A stretch of DNA of 64,000 nt from Alphaproteobacteria bacterium (GCA_013372975.1 JABXIS010000026.1:1-64000); one strand, 5' to 3'. Shown: positions 28,807 through 38,749, counted from the stretch's first letter. A program made the numbers and translations. The notes: generated by a model not told the origin, from the sequence alone.

Positions 28807-29432
28807 CCTGGAACACGGGCAAGCAGGAAAATGGTTGGGGGGGCTTTTGTGGCCTCCCGCACCATGGTGGTGATGTCACGAAACCCGGCGAAAGACAGGG
28901 CTGTCCGCACCTCCGTTTCCGAACGGAGCTGATAAACGGTTGTGGGAAAAGGGTGTGTATCGCCGGTGGGAGGCGGCGGATGAAACCCCACAAGGAAACG
29001 GCCGCCCGGAACCAATATACGGTGGGCTTCCCGAAAATGGATGATCGGGCAGGACCAGAAATATAGGGTGTGCATTGCCATCGCACACGTGAAAGTGGCC
29101 GGAGCGAACGGCAGATTGCTGCTGTTTGCACGCAAAAAGCAGCTGGACTTTCCTTTGCTGAAGAAAGCGAGCAGGCGGGCAAGCCCCAGCGCAGTGGATG
29201 CGTGGTCTATCCCGACAACGTTCCCTGCGGAAATCTGGCGAGCAGCCATGCGAGGTGCAAGGCCATAACCGGTACCAATATCCAGAAAATGATCACTGGG
29301 GCAGAGCCTCAGCATATGCAATGCAGTCAGGTTATCAGTGCGTGTTCGACGCGCGCCAGCCAGAGCTGCCAGCAGACCGATCGGGCCTCTTGGTTTGCTG
29401 TCGTGCTGGGCAATATAAAATGGTGTTCTCAA
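28803..29432 (-). CDS. Class I SAM-dependent methyltransferase
   Basis: HFLDIGTGYGLAPRMAARQISAGNVVGIDHASTALGLA...EAHRILVPGGRFLVGFHPP. Confidence 0.8.
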   Translation of the reverse strand: MRTPFYIAQHDSKPRGPIGLLAALAGARRTRTDNLTALHMLRLCPSDHFLDIGTGYGLAPRMAARQISAGNVVGIDHASTALGLARLLAFFSKGKSSCFLRANSSNLPFAPATFTCAMAMHTLYFWSCPIIHFREAHRILVPGGRFLVGFHPPPPTGDTHPFPTTVYQLRSETEVRTALSFAGFRDITTMVREATKAPPTIFLLARVPG

Positions 29433-29527
29433 GGTTGAAGGCTCCGATCGGTGCCTTCATAAAGACAAGAAAGTGCTAGGTTTTCTTGCCAATTTCGAAA
29501 TCGGTAATGTTTTTTGGGAACCGGTGA

Positions 29528-30628
29528 TTATTTCCCCGAAGGTTCAAGAGCCCTTTGCCGATATTGTTTGGGGGTGATGCCGTGTTTGTCCTTGAAGGCT
29601 CGATTGAACGGGCCGATCGAGTTGAAGCCGGCTTCAAGGGCCAGCGTCAGGATTGGTATTTTTACCCGCGCAGGATCGCTCAGTGCCTCCTCGATTTCCT
29701 GAAGCCGATATCCGTTCAGGAAGCTGGTGAAATTACGCTGTTCAAGCCCACCATTGATCACACGCCTGAGCAGATATTCCTGTGTGCCCAGCTTTGCCGC
29801 CAGGGAAACAATCGTCAGGGTTTCGTCGCGGTACACTTTTTCCTGTTCCATCGCGGCGATCACCGCAGCCAGCTCTTCCTCCGCAAATTCAGGCGGGTCG
29901 TCGGCTTTTTTCTTGGAAGCTGTGGGTGTAGGGGCCGTGGTTTGCAGTTTTGTGTTTTCGGGCGCTGTGACGGGCAGAATATCGCGCCTCGGACGGGTGA
30001 TCATCAGGATCAGCCCGACGCTGAGCGCCAGGAGTGACGCGGCAACGAGAGAGCCGAACCAGCCACCCGGTGCCCTGCCGTCACTGACGATATTGTTGAT
30101 CACAAGCACAGTGAAGAGGGTGCCAACTGCACCAACCATATAGAGCCGGGCCTTGCGCCGCCGTTCAATCAGGTCATTCCGGTATTCCCTGATTACGTCA
30201 AACATCACATACAGGCCGATGCCCAATCCGGTGAGGCGAAATAGGTCATTCACCGCTTCGGTGAAATCAGAATGGTTGCCTGAGTTGCCCTGATGTTGGG
30301 CCCAAATATAAGCCATCACCAGAAGGCTGTATATGGCTGCAGCCATGCCTTCGATATTGCTGAAACGCCGGATGTCATCAAAGAAAGCACGTGAGAAAAG
30401 CCAGAAAAACAGCGGTGCATAATGGCAAATGGTGGAAGAAATCCACCACGCAGGTCCCGCATGCTGCATCCATGGTGCAGCACAAACGAGAAAGCCAGCA
30501 ATCGCGAGCGCGATGAGCACGCCAAACAGGCCAATGGGGCTGCCAAGGCCCCTGCGGGCAAACAGGAAACCCAATATGGTGGAAGCAGCGATGCCGCCGC
30601 CTCTGATCATTGTGTCCAAAATTTCCAT
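29528..30628 (-). CDS. AraC-family transcriptional regulator with N-terminal membrane domain
   Basis: Hydrophobic N-terminus; LTIVSLAAKLGTQEYLLRRVINGGLEQRNFTSFLNGYRLQEIEEALSDP...ILTLALEAGFNSIGPFNRAFKDKHGITPKQYRQ. Confidence 0.9.
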   Translation of the reverse strand: MEILDTMIRGGGIAASTILGFLFARRGLGSPIGLFGVLIALAIAGFLVCAAPWMQHAGPAWWISSTICHYAPLFFWLFSRAFFDDIRRFSNIEGMAAAIYSLLVMAYIWAQHQGNSGNHSDFTEAVNDLFRLTGLGIGLYVMFDVIREYRNDLIERRRKARLYMVGAVGTLFTVLVINNIVSDGRAPGGWFGSLVAASLLALSVGLILMITRPRRDILPVTAPENTKLQTTAPTPTASKKKADDPPEFAEEELAAVIAAMEQEKVYRDETLTIVSLAAKLGTQEYLLRRVINGGLEQRNFTSFLNGYRLQEIEEALSDPARVKIPILTLALEAGFNSIGPFNRAFKDKHGITPKQYRQRALEPSGK

Positions 30629-30712
30629 AGGTGCCCGTGTCGTCCTTCCCTAGACAGGGTAGTTTCGCACAGGGCAAGACGGGCTTTCAAGCCGGAAGGT
30701 TCGGGGCATGAG

Positions 30713-30741
30713 AAAAGGGCACCAGCAACATGCTGGCGCCC
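30713..30741 (-). terminator. Rho-independent terminator of the RTX protease gene
   Basis: Minus strand GGGC-G-CCAGCA-TGT-TGCTGG-T-GCCC then TTTT. Confidence 0.7.
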
Positions 30742-30769
30742 CTTGGTGTTTTTTGTCGTTGATGTGTGG

Positions 30770-32695
30770 TTAAAAGATGAAATCCATTGAGGCGATATCG
30801 TCTGTTCCAAGACCGATAAGAAAGATGCTGTTGCCGTCTCCTGTGTCGATCAGAAGCCCGGCTTCGCCGCCAACAGTTGTGTTTTGGGCATTCGCCTCCA
30901 CAGAACTGGTATTTGTGAAGGTGTCGACTGTGCCGCTCAGGTCCAGGATGTCGGTGCCTACTTCAAAAGAAGAAACTGTGTCGTCGCCGTGCCTGTCATC
31001 AAAAATCAGAATGTCTGCACCGTCACCTGCGCGATATATATCGTTGCCCGTGCCGCCGTCCAGCGTGTCGTCGCCAGCGCCGCCATAGAGTGTGTCTGCG
31101 CCTACGCCGCCATCGATCAGATCGAAGCCCACGCCACCATAAAGTTCGTCATTGCCGCTGTCGCCAGAGAGTATATCGTTGTCGGTGCCGCCGAACATGA
31201 CATCACTTCCCGCGCCACCTGAGAGCTTGTCATCTCCGGATTTGCCGCCATAGAGAACATCGTTGCCGTCACCGCCGCCGATGGTGTCGTCACCCAGGCC
31301 TCCTCCAAGTTTGTCTGCGCCATTGGCACCATAAACCTGGTCATCGCCTTCGCCCGCCCAAAGTTGATTTGAGGCGGTTTCATCCATCGTAGGCGAGCCA
31401 TCGTTCCAGCCGTGGCCGACGACAATGTCATCACCGCTTCCGCCGAAGATAATATCAATGCCCGAACCACCAGCGAGAATATCGGCACCGCCGCCACCGG
31501 CGATGATGTCATTGCCGTTATCGCCGCTGACAATATCATTGCCGGTGTCGCCAGAGCCCGCCCAGACGATATCGTTACCATCGCCCGCCGCGATAATGTC
31601 GTCTCCGTCACCGCCAACGATCGTATCGTCTCCGGCCTCGGCGCTGATGACATCGTCGCCATCGCCGCTTTTGATCACATTGGCAAAATCATTGCCGACA
31701 ATCACATCGTTGCCACCAACGGTGGTGATATTTTCGATCATGGATTCAGGGGAAACATACACAGTTTTGTCCCGCGTGCCGACGATCTCGCTGGCGTCAT
31801 TGAAGTAGGTTACCGTGGTGCCAACATCGATAAAATGGCCGCCAAGGCTATCGTCCGGTGTGCCGAGGTTGATCACCACACTGTCCGCCTCCGCAGAGCC
31901 GTTTGTGCCGGTGATTTCGATAGTATCCTTGCCGCCAAGGTCGTAGATTGTCATGAAATTATCGTCCGAAATATTGAAGCTGTATGTGTCGTCGCCGCTA
32001 TTGGCATTTTCATTCGCGCCGTACATATGCTGCATGGCCAGAATGTCGGCATACATGTAGGTAGACGGGAATTTGTCTGCCCAGGTGGCGTCGGCAAAGA
32101 AGGCAGAGGCAAAGTTGGTGTCCATGACGGTGTATTCGTCGCCGTTAAATTCAGCGGGCATCTCAAAAGCCGCACCGAACCCTTCGCCGGGGTGGGCCAG
32201 CCCGATCGCGTGGCCTAGTTCGTGGATCACCACGCGTTGAAGATAGGTTTCATCAAAACCGAGGGCGCGATCATCAAAAAAGATGTCGCCTGTTCGGTTG
32301 AGGTGGAAGTCCTCGGCATCACCAAAAACGCCTGCGCCCAGATTGTCTGGCAGGTCATTGGTGCCAGCCAGCCTGATTTCACCAAACTGAACACCGTCTT
32401 CCGCTACTTCTGTCAGGGACAGGTTGGTAATATTTGAAATGAAGTCAGCCGCTTCACGAAACCAGTCAGCCATTTGGTCGGTGACCGGAAAAAAGCTATC
32501 GGTGACCTCATTGCCTTCAATAATATACTCGTCATTGAAGATGGCTCCTTCACCGGGGATGCTGAAAGTTACCTCGGTGGTGCCATCGTCTTCGGCCGCA
32601 TATTTGAAACCGAACATGATCGGATCGATCAAGCTGTTCTCCGAAGGCCCAAAAAAGCTTACTTCATGTACGTTGTCTGTAGCGTTGCCTGGCAT
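30770..32695 (-). CDS. RTX serralysin-like metalloprotease (M10-type)
   Basis: HELGHAIGLAHPGEG (complete HExxHxxGxxH) and about 15 GGxGxDxU nonapeptide-type repeats. Confidence 0.9.
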   Translation of the reverse strand: MPGNATDNVHEVSFFGPSENSLIDPIMFGFKYAAEDDGTTEVTFSIPGEGAIFNDEYIIEGNEVTDSFFPVTDQMADWFREAADFISNITNLSLTEVAEDGVQFGEIRLAGTNDLPDNLGAGVFGDAEDFHLNRTGDIFFDDRALGFDETYLQRVVIHELGHAIGLAHPGEGFGAAFEMPAEFNGDEYTVMDTNFASAFFADATWADKFPSTYMYADILAMQHMYGANENANSGDDTYSFNISDDNFMTIYDLGGKDTIEITGTNGSAEADSVVINLGTPDDSLGGHFIDVGTTVTYFNDASEIVGTRDKTVYVSPESMIENITTVGGNDVIVGNDFANVIKSGDGDDVISAEAGDDTIVGGDGDDIIAAGDGNDIVWAGSGDTGNDIVSGDNGNDIIAGGGGADILAGGSGIDIIFGGSGDDIVVGHGWNDGSPTMDETASNQLWAGEGDDQVYGANGADKLGGGLGDDTIGGGDGNDVLYGGKSGDDKLSGGAGSDVMFGGTDNDILSGDSGNDELYGGVGFDLIDGGVGADTLYGGAGDDTLDGGTGNDIYRAGDGADILIFDDRHGDDTVSSFEVGTDILDLSGTVDTFTNTSSVEANAQNTTVGGEAGLLIDTGDGNSIFLIGLGTDDIASMDFIF

Positions 32696-33035
32696 GATAT
32701 ACTCCTGCGTGCTGTTGCCAAGTTGGTGCGCCGAATGTGCCGGTCGCTTGGTGTCTGGCTACGGCATCCAGAAAAGGACTTCTTGCCGAAGGCGAAGAAA
32801 CTATCGCCGATTTCGGAATCAGCCATAGTTTCTTTAGAAACCCGGTGTTTGGTGGATCGTATCGGGGTGACTGTCTTTCGGTGGGTGGCCATTTTGCCGG
32901 GTTGATTGGTCTTGTGCACGGCGGCCGAATTCCTGGCAATAGAACAAGGGTTTGTAATAAAATTTGCCAAACTGGTATTGTTTGAGACACTTTATGGCGT
33001 GACAATTTCTTGATTTCTGGTACAAAGGCGCCAAA

Positions 33036-33051
33036 TTGACAGCGGTGTCAA
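33036..33051. promoter_or_regulatory. LacI-type operator TTGACAGCGGTGTCAA
   Basis: Exact reverse complement of the site upstream of zwf (53009-53024); 24 bp before ATG 33075. Confidence 0.7.
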
Positions 33052-33074
33052 AAACGAAAGGCAAGGGTATCAGT

Positions 33075-35894
33075 ATGTTTGATCTTCCATCCAAGGGTAA
33101 AGGCGAAGCAAGGCGGGAACATCTTTCGGCGGCTTTTGATATTGCTGATGCCCTCATGGAAGGCAGGCAGACGCTGGAAGGGTTGTCAGCCGATCTGTCA
33201 GAGCGGGGCAAACGTTGTCTTGATAGTCGCCTCGCTGGGCTGGTGCGCCAGTGGGGTTCGGTTTCGGTTAAAGAGAACCATGGCAGGCTTTCTGCCTTGG
33301 TGGAGGCGATCGCCACTGATGAAAAAGGTGCGCGCCGATCTTTCGCTGACTTCCGGGCGCTGGTTGAAGATGAGGTTGCTGGCTTTGTTGTAACGGCCCA
33401 CCCAACCTTTTCCATGTCGGATACCGCCTGGACATATGCCAAGGCTTATATGGGAGCTGTGGCGGATGGCGATGCCGCCGTCAAACGCGCGACTGAAAAC
33501 CTGGATGTGGGCGTGGTGCACCCGACCACGTCGCCCACGCTTCATCAGGAATTGGAATATGCAGGCCTTGCTGTTGGCAATATGCGGCGGGCTGTGCGGA
33601 CACTCTACCGTACCATTTTTGCTGCGGCCGCCAATCTCTATCCGGAAGACTATCGCACGCTCAGGCCACGCCTGGCCACTATTGCAAGCTGGGTGGGTTT
33701 TGACCTGGACGGCCGGACAGATATTGACTGGTCCTTGGGTCTTCTGTTCCGGTATCGGTCCGCGCTTGCGGGGCTGGATGAATGCCTCGGCCAAACATCG
33801 GGCGTGTCCTTTGAGGGCGAAGCTGTTGAATATTGGACCACCGTGCGGGCAGGTTTTGAAGACCTGCGAGCTTGCTTTGCGCTTGGTGCCCGCACGCTGG
33901 AAGACCATCAGAACAGCCCAACCGGCCTGGGTACGCTTAACCAGTTGGCCGTTGAAAACCGGTCCCGCAAGGAAAAGGCGTCTGCACGCATCAATAATGC
34001 CTTTGAGGCACTGCTTGCTCTTGATCTAGAGGATGATCTTTGGTGTCGGGCGGCGACGCTCTATAGTGAATGGCGAGCAATCGGCATGGGGTTGTCTCAC
34101 ATTCACTTCCGTCTGAATGCGGCTCAGCTTCATAACGCGATCTCGGCTGAAATCCATTTGACAAAATCGCCTGACCAATCGGCCATGCGCCGTCATTTCC
34201 TTGCTGCCATTTCGGAGAAACTGGATACGGTTGAGCCCAAGACCATCCATTATGGTACGCTGTCGCGCGAGCAAACTACTGCTCGCCGAGTGTTCATGCT
34301 GGCGGCCCAGTTCCAGAAACACTTTGATGCGGAAACGCCGATCCGCATGCTGGTGGCGGAGTCTGATACCCCCTTCACACTGCTGACTGCACTTTATTAC
34401 GCCAAGCTGTTTGATGTGGAAGACCATGTTGAGATTTCCCCGCTCTTTGAAACGGCGGTGGGGCTTGAGCGCGGGGACCGTGTGATTGCAGAGCTGATCG
34501 ATAACCCGCATTTCCTTTCCTATATCCGCAGGCAGGGGCGCTTCTGCCTCCAACTTGGCTTTTCGGACAGTGGCCGCTATATCGGCCAGCCCGCTGCAAC
34601 GCTGGCTATCGAACGGTTCAAGCTGCGCCTGATCCGGCTTTGGAAAGCGCGCGGGCTTGAAGATGTGCAGTTGCTTTTCTTTGATACCCACGGCGAAAGT
34701 GTGGGCCGGGGGGCATACCCTGAAAGCCTGAAGAAACGTTTCCTCTATACCCACCCCCCTCGGGTGCGCCAGCAACTGGCTACTCTTGGGCGGCCTGAAA
34801 AACATGAGGTCAGTTTCCAGGGAGGTGAGGGCTATCTCTGGTTCCTTGCGGAAAATACTGCGCTTGCCACACTCACGGATTTCCTCGAGGTCCGTTTCAC
34901 AAATTATAATGCCGACAATGACAAGCTTTATGAAGAGAAAGGCTGGTCGCTCGATTTTTTCCTGACCCTGGTGGAATACCAGAATCATCTGACTGACCAT
35001 AAGGGTTATATTCGTCTGATCGATGGCATCGGTCGAAGCCTTTTGTTCCCGACAGGTTCCCGGTCGCTGAGGCGACAGGGCGGTGGTGCTGTGCACCAGC
35101 GGCTGGAACGCATCAGCCAGATCAGGGCAATTCCCAACAATGCTGTATTGCAGCAGTTAGGCTATCTGGCCAACAGCTGTGGTGGGTTGGGGACCGCCAT
35201 CGCTCGTTCCCCCGATTTGTTTGAGACGATCCACAATAATTCTGACCGGTTGAAGATGGTGACCAGCCTGGCGGTGAATGCGCTTGCCCGTTCTGATGTG
35301 GGCGTGATCGAGGCCTATGCCAAACTCCTGAGCCCGGGCTATTGGCTTGATCGTGCTGATGAAGTGGCTGATGCCGAGAAGCGCTCGCAACTTCGGCGCT
35401 TGTCCCGTTTGCTGGAGGGCCTGTTTGAAAGCGATAGCGTGGATGCTTGTATCCGCAAATTGCGGCGTGATGCCGGCACGTTGACCGACTGTGTGCAGGA
35501 CGAAGGCGTGATGGCGGCGTTTGATAATGCCAGCCCTGATGCTGAGCTGTTTGAACTGCATCAGATCCGGATCGGCCTTATCCAGTATATCTTCCTCAAG
35601 GCAATGGAAGTGCCGCGCTTCAGCTCGCGTTTCGATGTGTCGCTTGAAGAACTGCTTGTTGAACTGTTGCATCTTGAGGTGCCGGATACCGTGGCGCAGC
35701 TCAGGAAGATTTTCCCGGAATCACCGATGCGCAGCAATGACGAAGTGTTCGGCGAGGAAACCACGTACGAAGCAGGCGCATCTTCAGGATATGAAGACGC
35801 ACACCGCGAAATCTTTGACAAGATGGAACAGGCCTATGCGCAGGTGCTGGAAATCAGTGGTTTGATCGCCTTGAAGGCTGGGGCGTTCGGTTAA
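33075..35894 (+). CDS. Phosphoenolpyruvate carboxylase-like protein with divergent active-site motifs
   Basis: FVVTAHPTFSMSDTAW, LGFSDSGRYIG, LLFFDTHGESVGRGAYPESL, PTGSRSLRRQGGGAVHQRLERISQIRAIPNN align in order with PEPC motifs; ATG 33075 is downstream of the operator. Confidence 0.75.
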   Translation: MFDLPSKGKGEARREHLSAAFDIADALMEGRQTLEGLSADLSERGKRCLDSRLAGLVRQWGSVSVKENHGRLSALVEAIATDEKGARRSFADFRALVEDEVAGFVVTAHPTFSMSDTAWTYAKAYMGAVADGDAAVKRATENLDVGVVHPTTSPTLHQELEYAGLAVGNMRRAVRTLYRTIFAAAANLYPEDYRTLRPRLATIASWVGFDLDGRTDIDWSLGLLFRYRSALAGLDECLGQTSGVSFEGEAVEYWTTVRAGFEDLRACFALGARTLEDHQNSPTGLGTLNQLAVENRSRKEKASARINNAFEALLALDLEDDLWCRAATLYSEWRAIGMGLSHIHFRLNAAQLHNAISAEIHLTKSPDQSAMRRHFLAAISEKLDTVEPKTIHYGTLSREQTTARRVFMLAAQFQKHFDAETPIRMLVAESDTPFTLLTALYYAKLFDVEDHVEISPLFETAVGLERGDRVIAELIDNPHFLSYIRRQGRFCLQLGFSDSGRYIGQPAATLAIERFKLRLIRLWKARGLEDVQLLFFDTHGESVGRGAYPESLKKRFLYTHPPRVRQQLATLGRPEKHEVSFQGGEGYLWFLAENTALATLTDFLEVRFTNYNADNDKLYEEKGWSLDFFLTLVEYQNHLTDHKGYIRLIDGIGRSLLFPTGSRSLRRQGGGAVHQRLERISQIRAIPNNAVLQQLGYLANSCGGLGTAIARSPDLFETIHNNSDRLKMVTSLAVNALARSDVGVIEAYAKLLSPGYWLDRADEVADAEKRSQLRRLSRLLEGLFESDSVDACIRKLRRDAGTLTDCVQDEGVMAAFDNASPDAELFELHQIRIGLIQYIFLKAMEVPRFSSRFDVSLEELLVELLHLEVPDTVAQLRKIFPESPMRSNDEVFGEETTYEAGASSGYEDAHREIFDKMEQAYAQVLEISGLIALKAGAFG

Positions 35895-36244
35895 AGTGCG
35901 CCCGTCATGACTGAAATCATGACCAATTCCATCTGATCCACTATCTCCAGTCTGGTATGGCTTTCGAATTCAAATAAGAGGGTGCCTGTGAAATCGCCCT
36001 CATAAATCTGGAGCCGGAAGGTGCCCTCAAGTTCGCCTTCTGGATACCAGCCCAAATCCATAAGGCGATCCCGGCGCTCACACTGGCCTTGCCAAAGAGT
36101 TTGTTTGCGTAACTTCCAGGTTTCAGGGTCAGTATCGTTATCGAGGTCGAACTCTCTGAACTGATTATAATGCACCATCCAGCTCTCAGGAACTCGCAAG
36201 GGCTGTATGGGCGCATTCATTGCGGTGATAGAGGCTTTTGTCAT
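35891..36244 (-). CDS. Hypothetical protein, translationally coupled to LacI regulator
   Basis: 117-aa ORF whose start overlaps the upstream LacI stop by 4 nt; no recognised family. Confidence 0.65.
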   Translation of the reverse strand: MTKASITAMNAPIQPLRVPESWMVHYNQFREFDLDNDTDPETWKLRKQTLWQGQCERRDRLMDLGWYPEGELEGTFRLQIYEGDFTGTLLFEFESHTRLEIVDQMELVMISVMTGAL

Positions 36245-37284
36245 GTTGCCCGGGTGCTGGTTGAAGGGCGCTCCAACAATTCAGGTACAAATTCCGAATA
36301 GTTGGGGGCTTCTGCATTGTCTGTAGATTGTGGACGCATCTCATTCACCAACAGCATCATGGCTTGACGGGCAATCTCGCTGGTTGACTGCGCCGCAGTC
36401 GTCAAAGGCGGGCGGCTCTGTTGGCTGAAGGGGCTGTTCTCGAACCCTGCAATAGCCACATCATCAGGAACAGTCAGGCCACGAGTGCGTACAGCTGCAA
36501 GTGCGCCTGCGGCGATTTCATCATTACAGCCGAAGATGGCCGTTGGCCTGTCACTTCGGTCCATCAATGTCATGGTGCGTTGTAGGCCACTGTCGAAAGA
36601 ATAGGCGCCGTCCAGAATCAAGCTGTCGTCGACAGCAATACCATGTTCCAGAAGGGCTGCCTTGAAACCTTCGCGGCGCTCGAAGGTGGAATGGTGTTCT
36701 TCTTCCCCCGACAGGAAGGCAATGCGCGTGTGCCCGTGGGCAATCAGGTGTTCCGCCACACTGTGGGCTGCGGCCCGGTCATTCACATAGACACAGGGCG
36801 ATGCGCCAGCCGGCGGGCTGGAGGCCGAGATAATACGGACAAAATGAATGCCGCGATCTTCAAGCGCCTTGGTGATTGTTTCGTTCTCGGAAATCGGCGG
36901 TGCGATCACCAGCCCCGCAAGCCGGGATTGGCGCACAAGATCACACAGCTCTTCAACGATCCCGTCATGATGGGCGTCGCACGGATGGATTTGCAGGCTG
37001 TAACCCATCTCGCGGCAGGCTTTCAGTACCCCTTCCTGCACCCCGACCACATAATAGGGGTTGGGGTTGTCATACACGAGGCCAATGGCATAGGACATGC
37101 TGCCCCGAAGGTTTCGCGCCGACATATCGGGCTGATAATTCAGCTCCTTGATCGCGGCCTGTACTTTTTTGCGGGTGGCCTCTTTTACAGTTGGCTCATT
37201 GTTGATCACGCGGGAGACCGTTTTGAGCGAGACCTCCGCAACACGTGCGACATCCTTGATCGTAGCCTTGGACAAGAAGCAGCC
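36241..37284 (-). CDS. LacI family transcriptional regulator of the GlcNAc/sugar locus
   Basis: KATIKDVARVAEVSLKTVSRVINNEPTVKEATRKKVQAAIKELNYQPDMSARNLR; ORF extends to 37419, but family alignment suggests a start near 37270-37284 (exact start uncertain). Confidence 0.9.
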   Translation of the reverse strand, partial: GCFLSKATIKDVARVAEVSLKTVSRVINNEPTVKEATRKKVQAAIKELNYQPDMSARNLRGSMSYAIGLVYDNPNPYYVVGVQEGVLKACREMGYSLQIHPCDAHHDGIVEELCDLVRQSRLAGLVIAPPISENETITKALEDRGIHFVRIISASSPPAGASPCVYVNDRAAAHSVAEHLIAHGHTRIAFLSGEEEHHSTFERREGFKAALLEHGIAVDDSLILDGAYSFDSGLQRTMTLMDRSDRPTAIFGCNDEIAAGALAAVRTRGLTVPDDVAIAGFENSPFSQQSRPPLTTAAQSTSEIARQAMMLLVNEMRPQSTDNAEAPNYSEFVPELLERPSTSTRAT

Positions 37285-37405
37285 TTTTCTTACCAGATAA
37301 TCCTGAAGGGAAACTCCCCCTGAATCGGGTTGCCCGTCTGCCGAGTCTTTTCGAATATCGGGCACATCCTGTTCGCTTTCCCTTATGGCGCGCACAAAAA
37401 AAATA

Positions 37406-37538
37406 GTCAACGTTGTCATGTTGACTGAAGGGTCAGGATTTCCGGTTTCTGCAAGATTTCAATCGTTTAGAATGATAACGATGTCAAAAAAATGACAACG
37501 TGAGTAATTTTTTTTAAAAAAGTATGGACAACGTTGTC
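37406..37538. promoter_or_regulatory. Cluster of LacI-type operators including perfect palindrome GACAACGTTGTC (37527-37538), CAACGTTG (37408-37415) and TGATAACGATGTCA (37473-37486)
   Basis: Read directly in the divergent LacI/glk intergenic region. Confidence 0.7.
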
Positions 37539-37753
37539 ATTTTATTTCTATCACAGAATGGCTCTGTGAGACCTTCCCGGGGAAGTGAGCGCAAGTTCCT
37601 TCCCCGTCCCCTTCAGGGGAAAGGTTGAAGAGCTGGAGGAGAATTTCGGGCTAATCAGCCGTTTTTGGTGTTTTTCGGCTGGGCCCTTATGAGCCTGGGG
37701 AGGGTATGTGTTTGAGTATCGCGTTAAATATATCCGCCGCGCGGGAACGGAGA

Positions 37754-38749
37754 ATGGGCATGGTTGAACAAGCTCCTGTTTTGGCAGCGGATATCGGTGG
37801 CACCCACTCCAGGCTCAGCCTAATTGCCCGTGTGGACCGCACGGCGCGTCCGCTGACTGTCCGCAAGTATCAGAAATATCGCAATGGCGAGTATTCAGGC
37901 CTGGATGCCATTTTGGAAGACTTTCTTGCCGGCACCCAAGCCTCTGACATCTCTGCGGCATCCATTGCCAGCTGTGGCTATTTCATGGGCGATGACCTGA
38001 TCGCCGCCAACATGCCCTGGCGTGTATCGCTGGCGGATGTACGCAAGCGGTTAGGCGTTTCTGATATTTGTGCGATTAATGATTTTGTGGCTGTGGCTTA
38101 CGGTACGCAATATCTGAACCCAGCTGATGTTGTGGTTCTGAACCGCCGAGCGGTACGCCCGGAGCGTGGCGCTGTCGCCGTGATCGGTCCGGGTACGGGC
38201 CTTGGTGCATCTGTCCTTATTCAGGGGCCATCAAGCCCGGCCGCCCTCAATACTGAAGCGGGGCAGGCAGCCTTTGCGCCAGAGACCGACCTTGAAATCG
38301 AGATCTACAAGGTGCTGCGTCAGAGGCTTGGTTTTGTATCCGTGGAGCATGTGCTTTCAGGTCCCGGCCTTTTGAATCTGTATCAGGCACTTGCGGCAGT
38401 GAATGGCAGGGAAGCAACCCTTGAGGTGCCTGAGGCAATCTCCGAGGCAGCACTATCTGGCAAAGACAAAGATGCCGAAGAAACATTGGCACTGTTCTGT
38501 GAATTGTTAGGCAGTGCTGCGGGTAATTTTGCGCTCAGCTACGGCGCGCGTGGCGGCCTTTACCTGGCCGGTGGCATCTTGCCAAAAATCAGAGAATTTC
38601 TAGTGGAAAGCCGGTTCATGGACCGCTTCGTAGCGAAGGGTGCGATGGCACCGTTCCTTGAGGCGATCCCGGTGAACCTGATTGAACATGGTCAGCTTGG
38701 CGTCATTGGCGCGGCTGGCTGGTACATGGATTCGCTCAGCTGCTCATAA
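37754..38749 (+). CDS. glk: Glucokinase (ROK-unrelated Glk family)
   Basis: VLAADIGGTHSRLSLI...CAINDFVAVAYGTQYL...AVIGPGTGLGASVL...NTEAGQAAFAPET. Confidence 0.9.
   Translation: MGMVEQAPVLAADIGGTHSRLSLIARVDRTARPLTVRKYQKYRNGEYSGLDAILEDFLAGTQASDISAASIASCGYFMGDDLIAANMPWRVSLADVRKRLGVSDICAINDFVAVAYGTQYLNPADVVVLNRRAVRPERGAVAVIGPGTGLGASVLIQGPSSPAALNTEAGQAAFAPETDLEIEIYKVLRQRLGFVSVEHVLSGPGLLNLYQALAAVNGREATLEVPEAISEAALSGKDKDAEETLALFCELLGSAAGNFALSYGARGGLYLAGGILPKIREFLVESRFMDRFVAKGAMAPFLEAIPVNLIEHGQLGVIGAAGWYMDSLSCS

Noticed and set aside
31000-31700. Short-period repeats resembling a repeat array or CRISPR
   Set aside because: They encode GGxGxDxU calcium-binding repeats; no conserved direct repeat with unique spacers
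31412-32218. 268-aa plus-strand ORF
   Set aside because: Antisense to the RTX protease repeats; low-complexity translation
34026-35096. 356-aa minus-strand ORF
   Set aside because: Antisense to the PEPC-like gene; no recognisable motif
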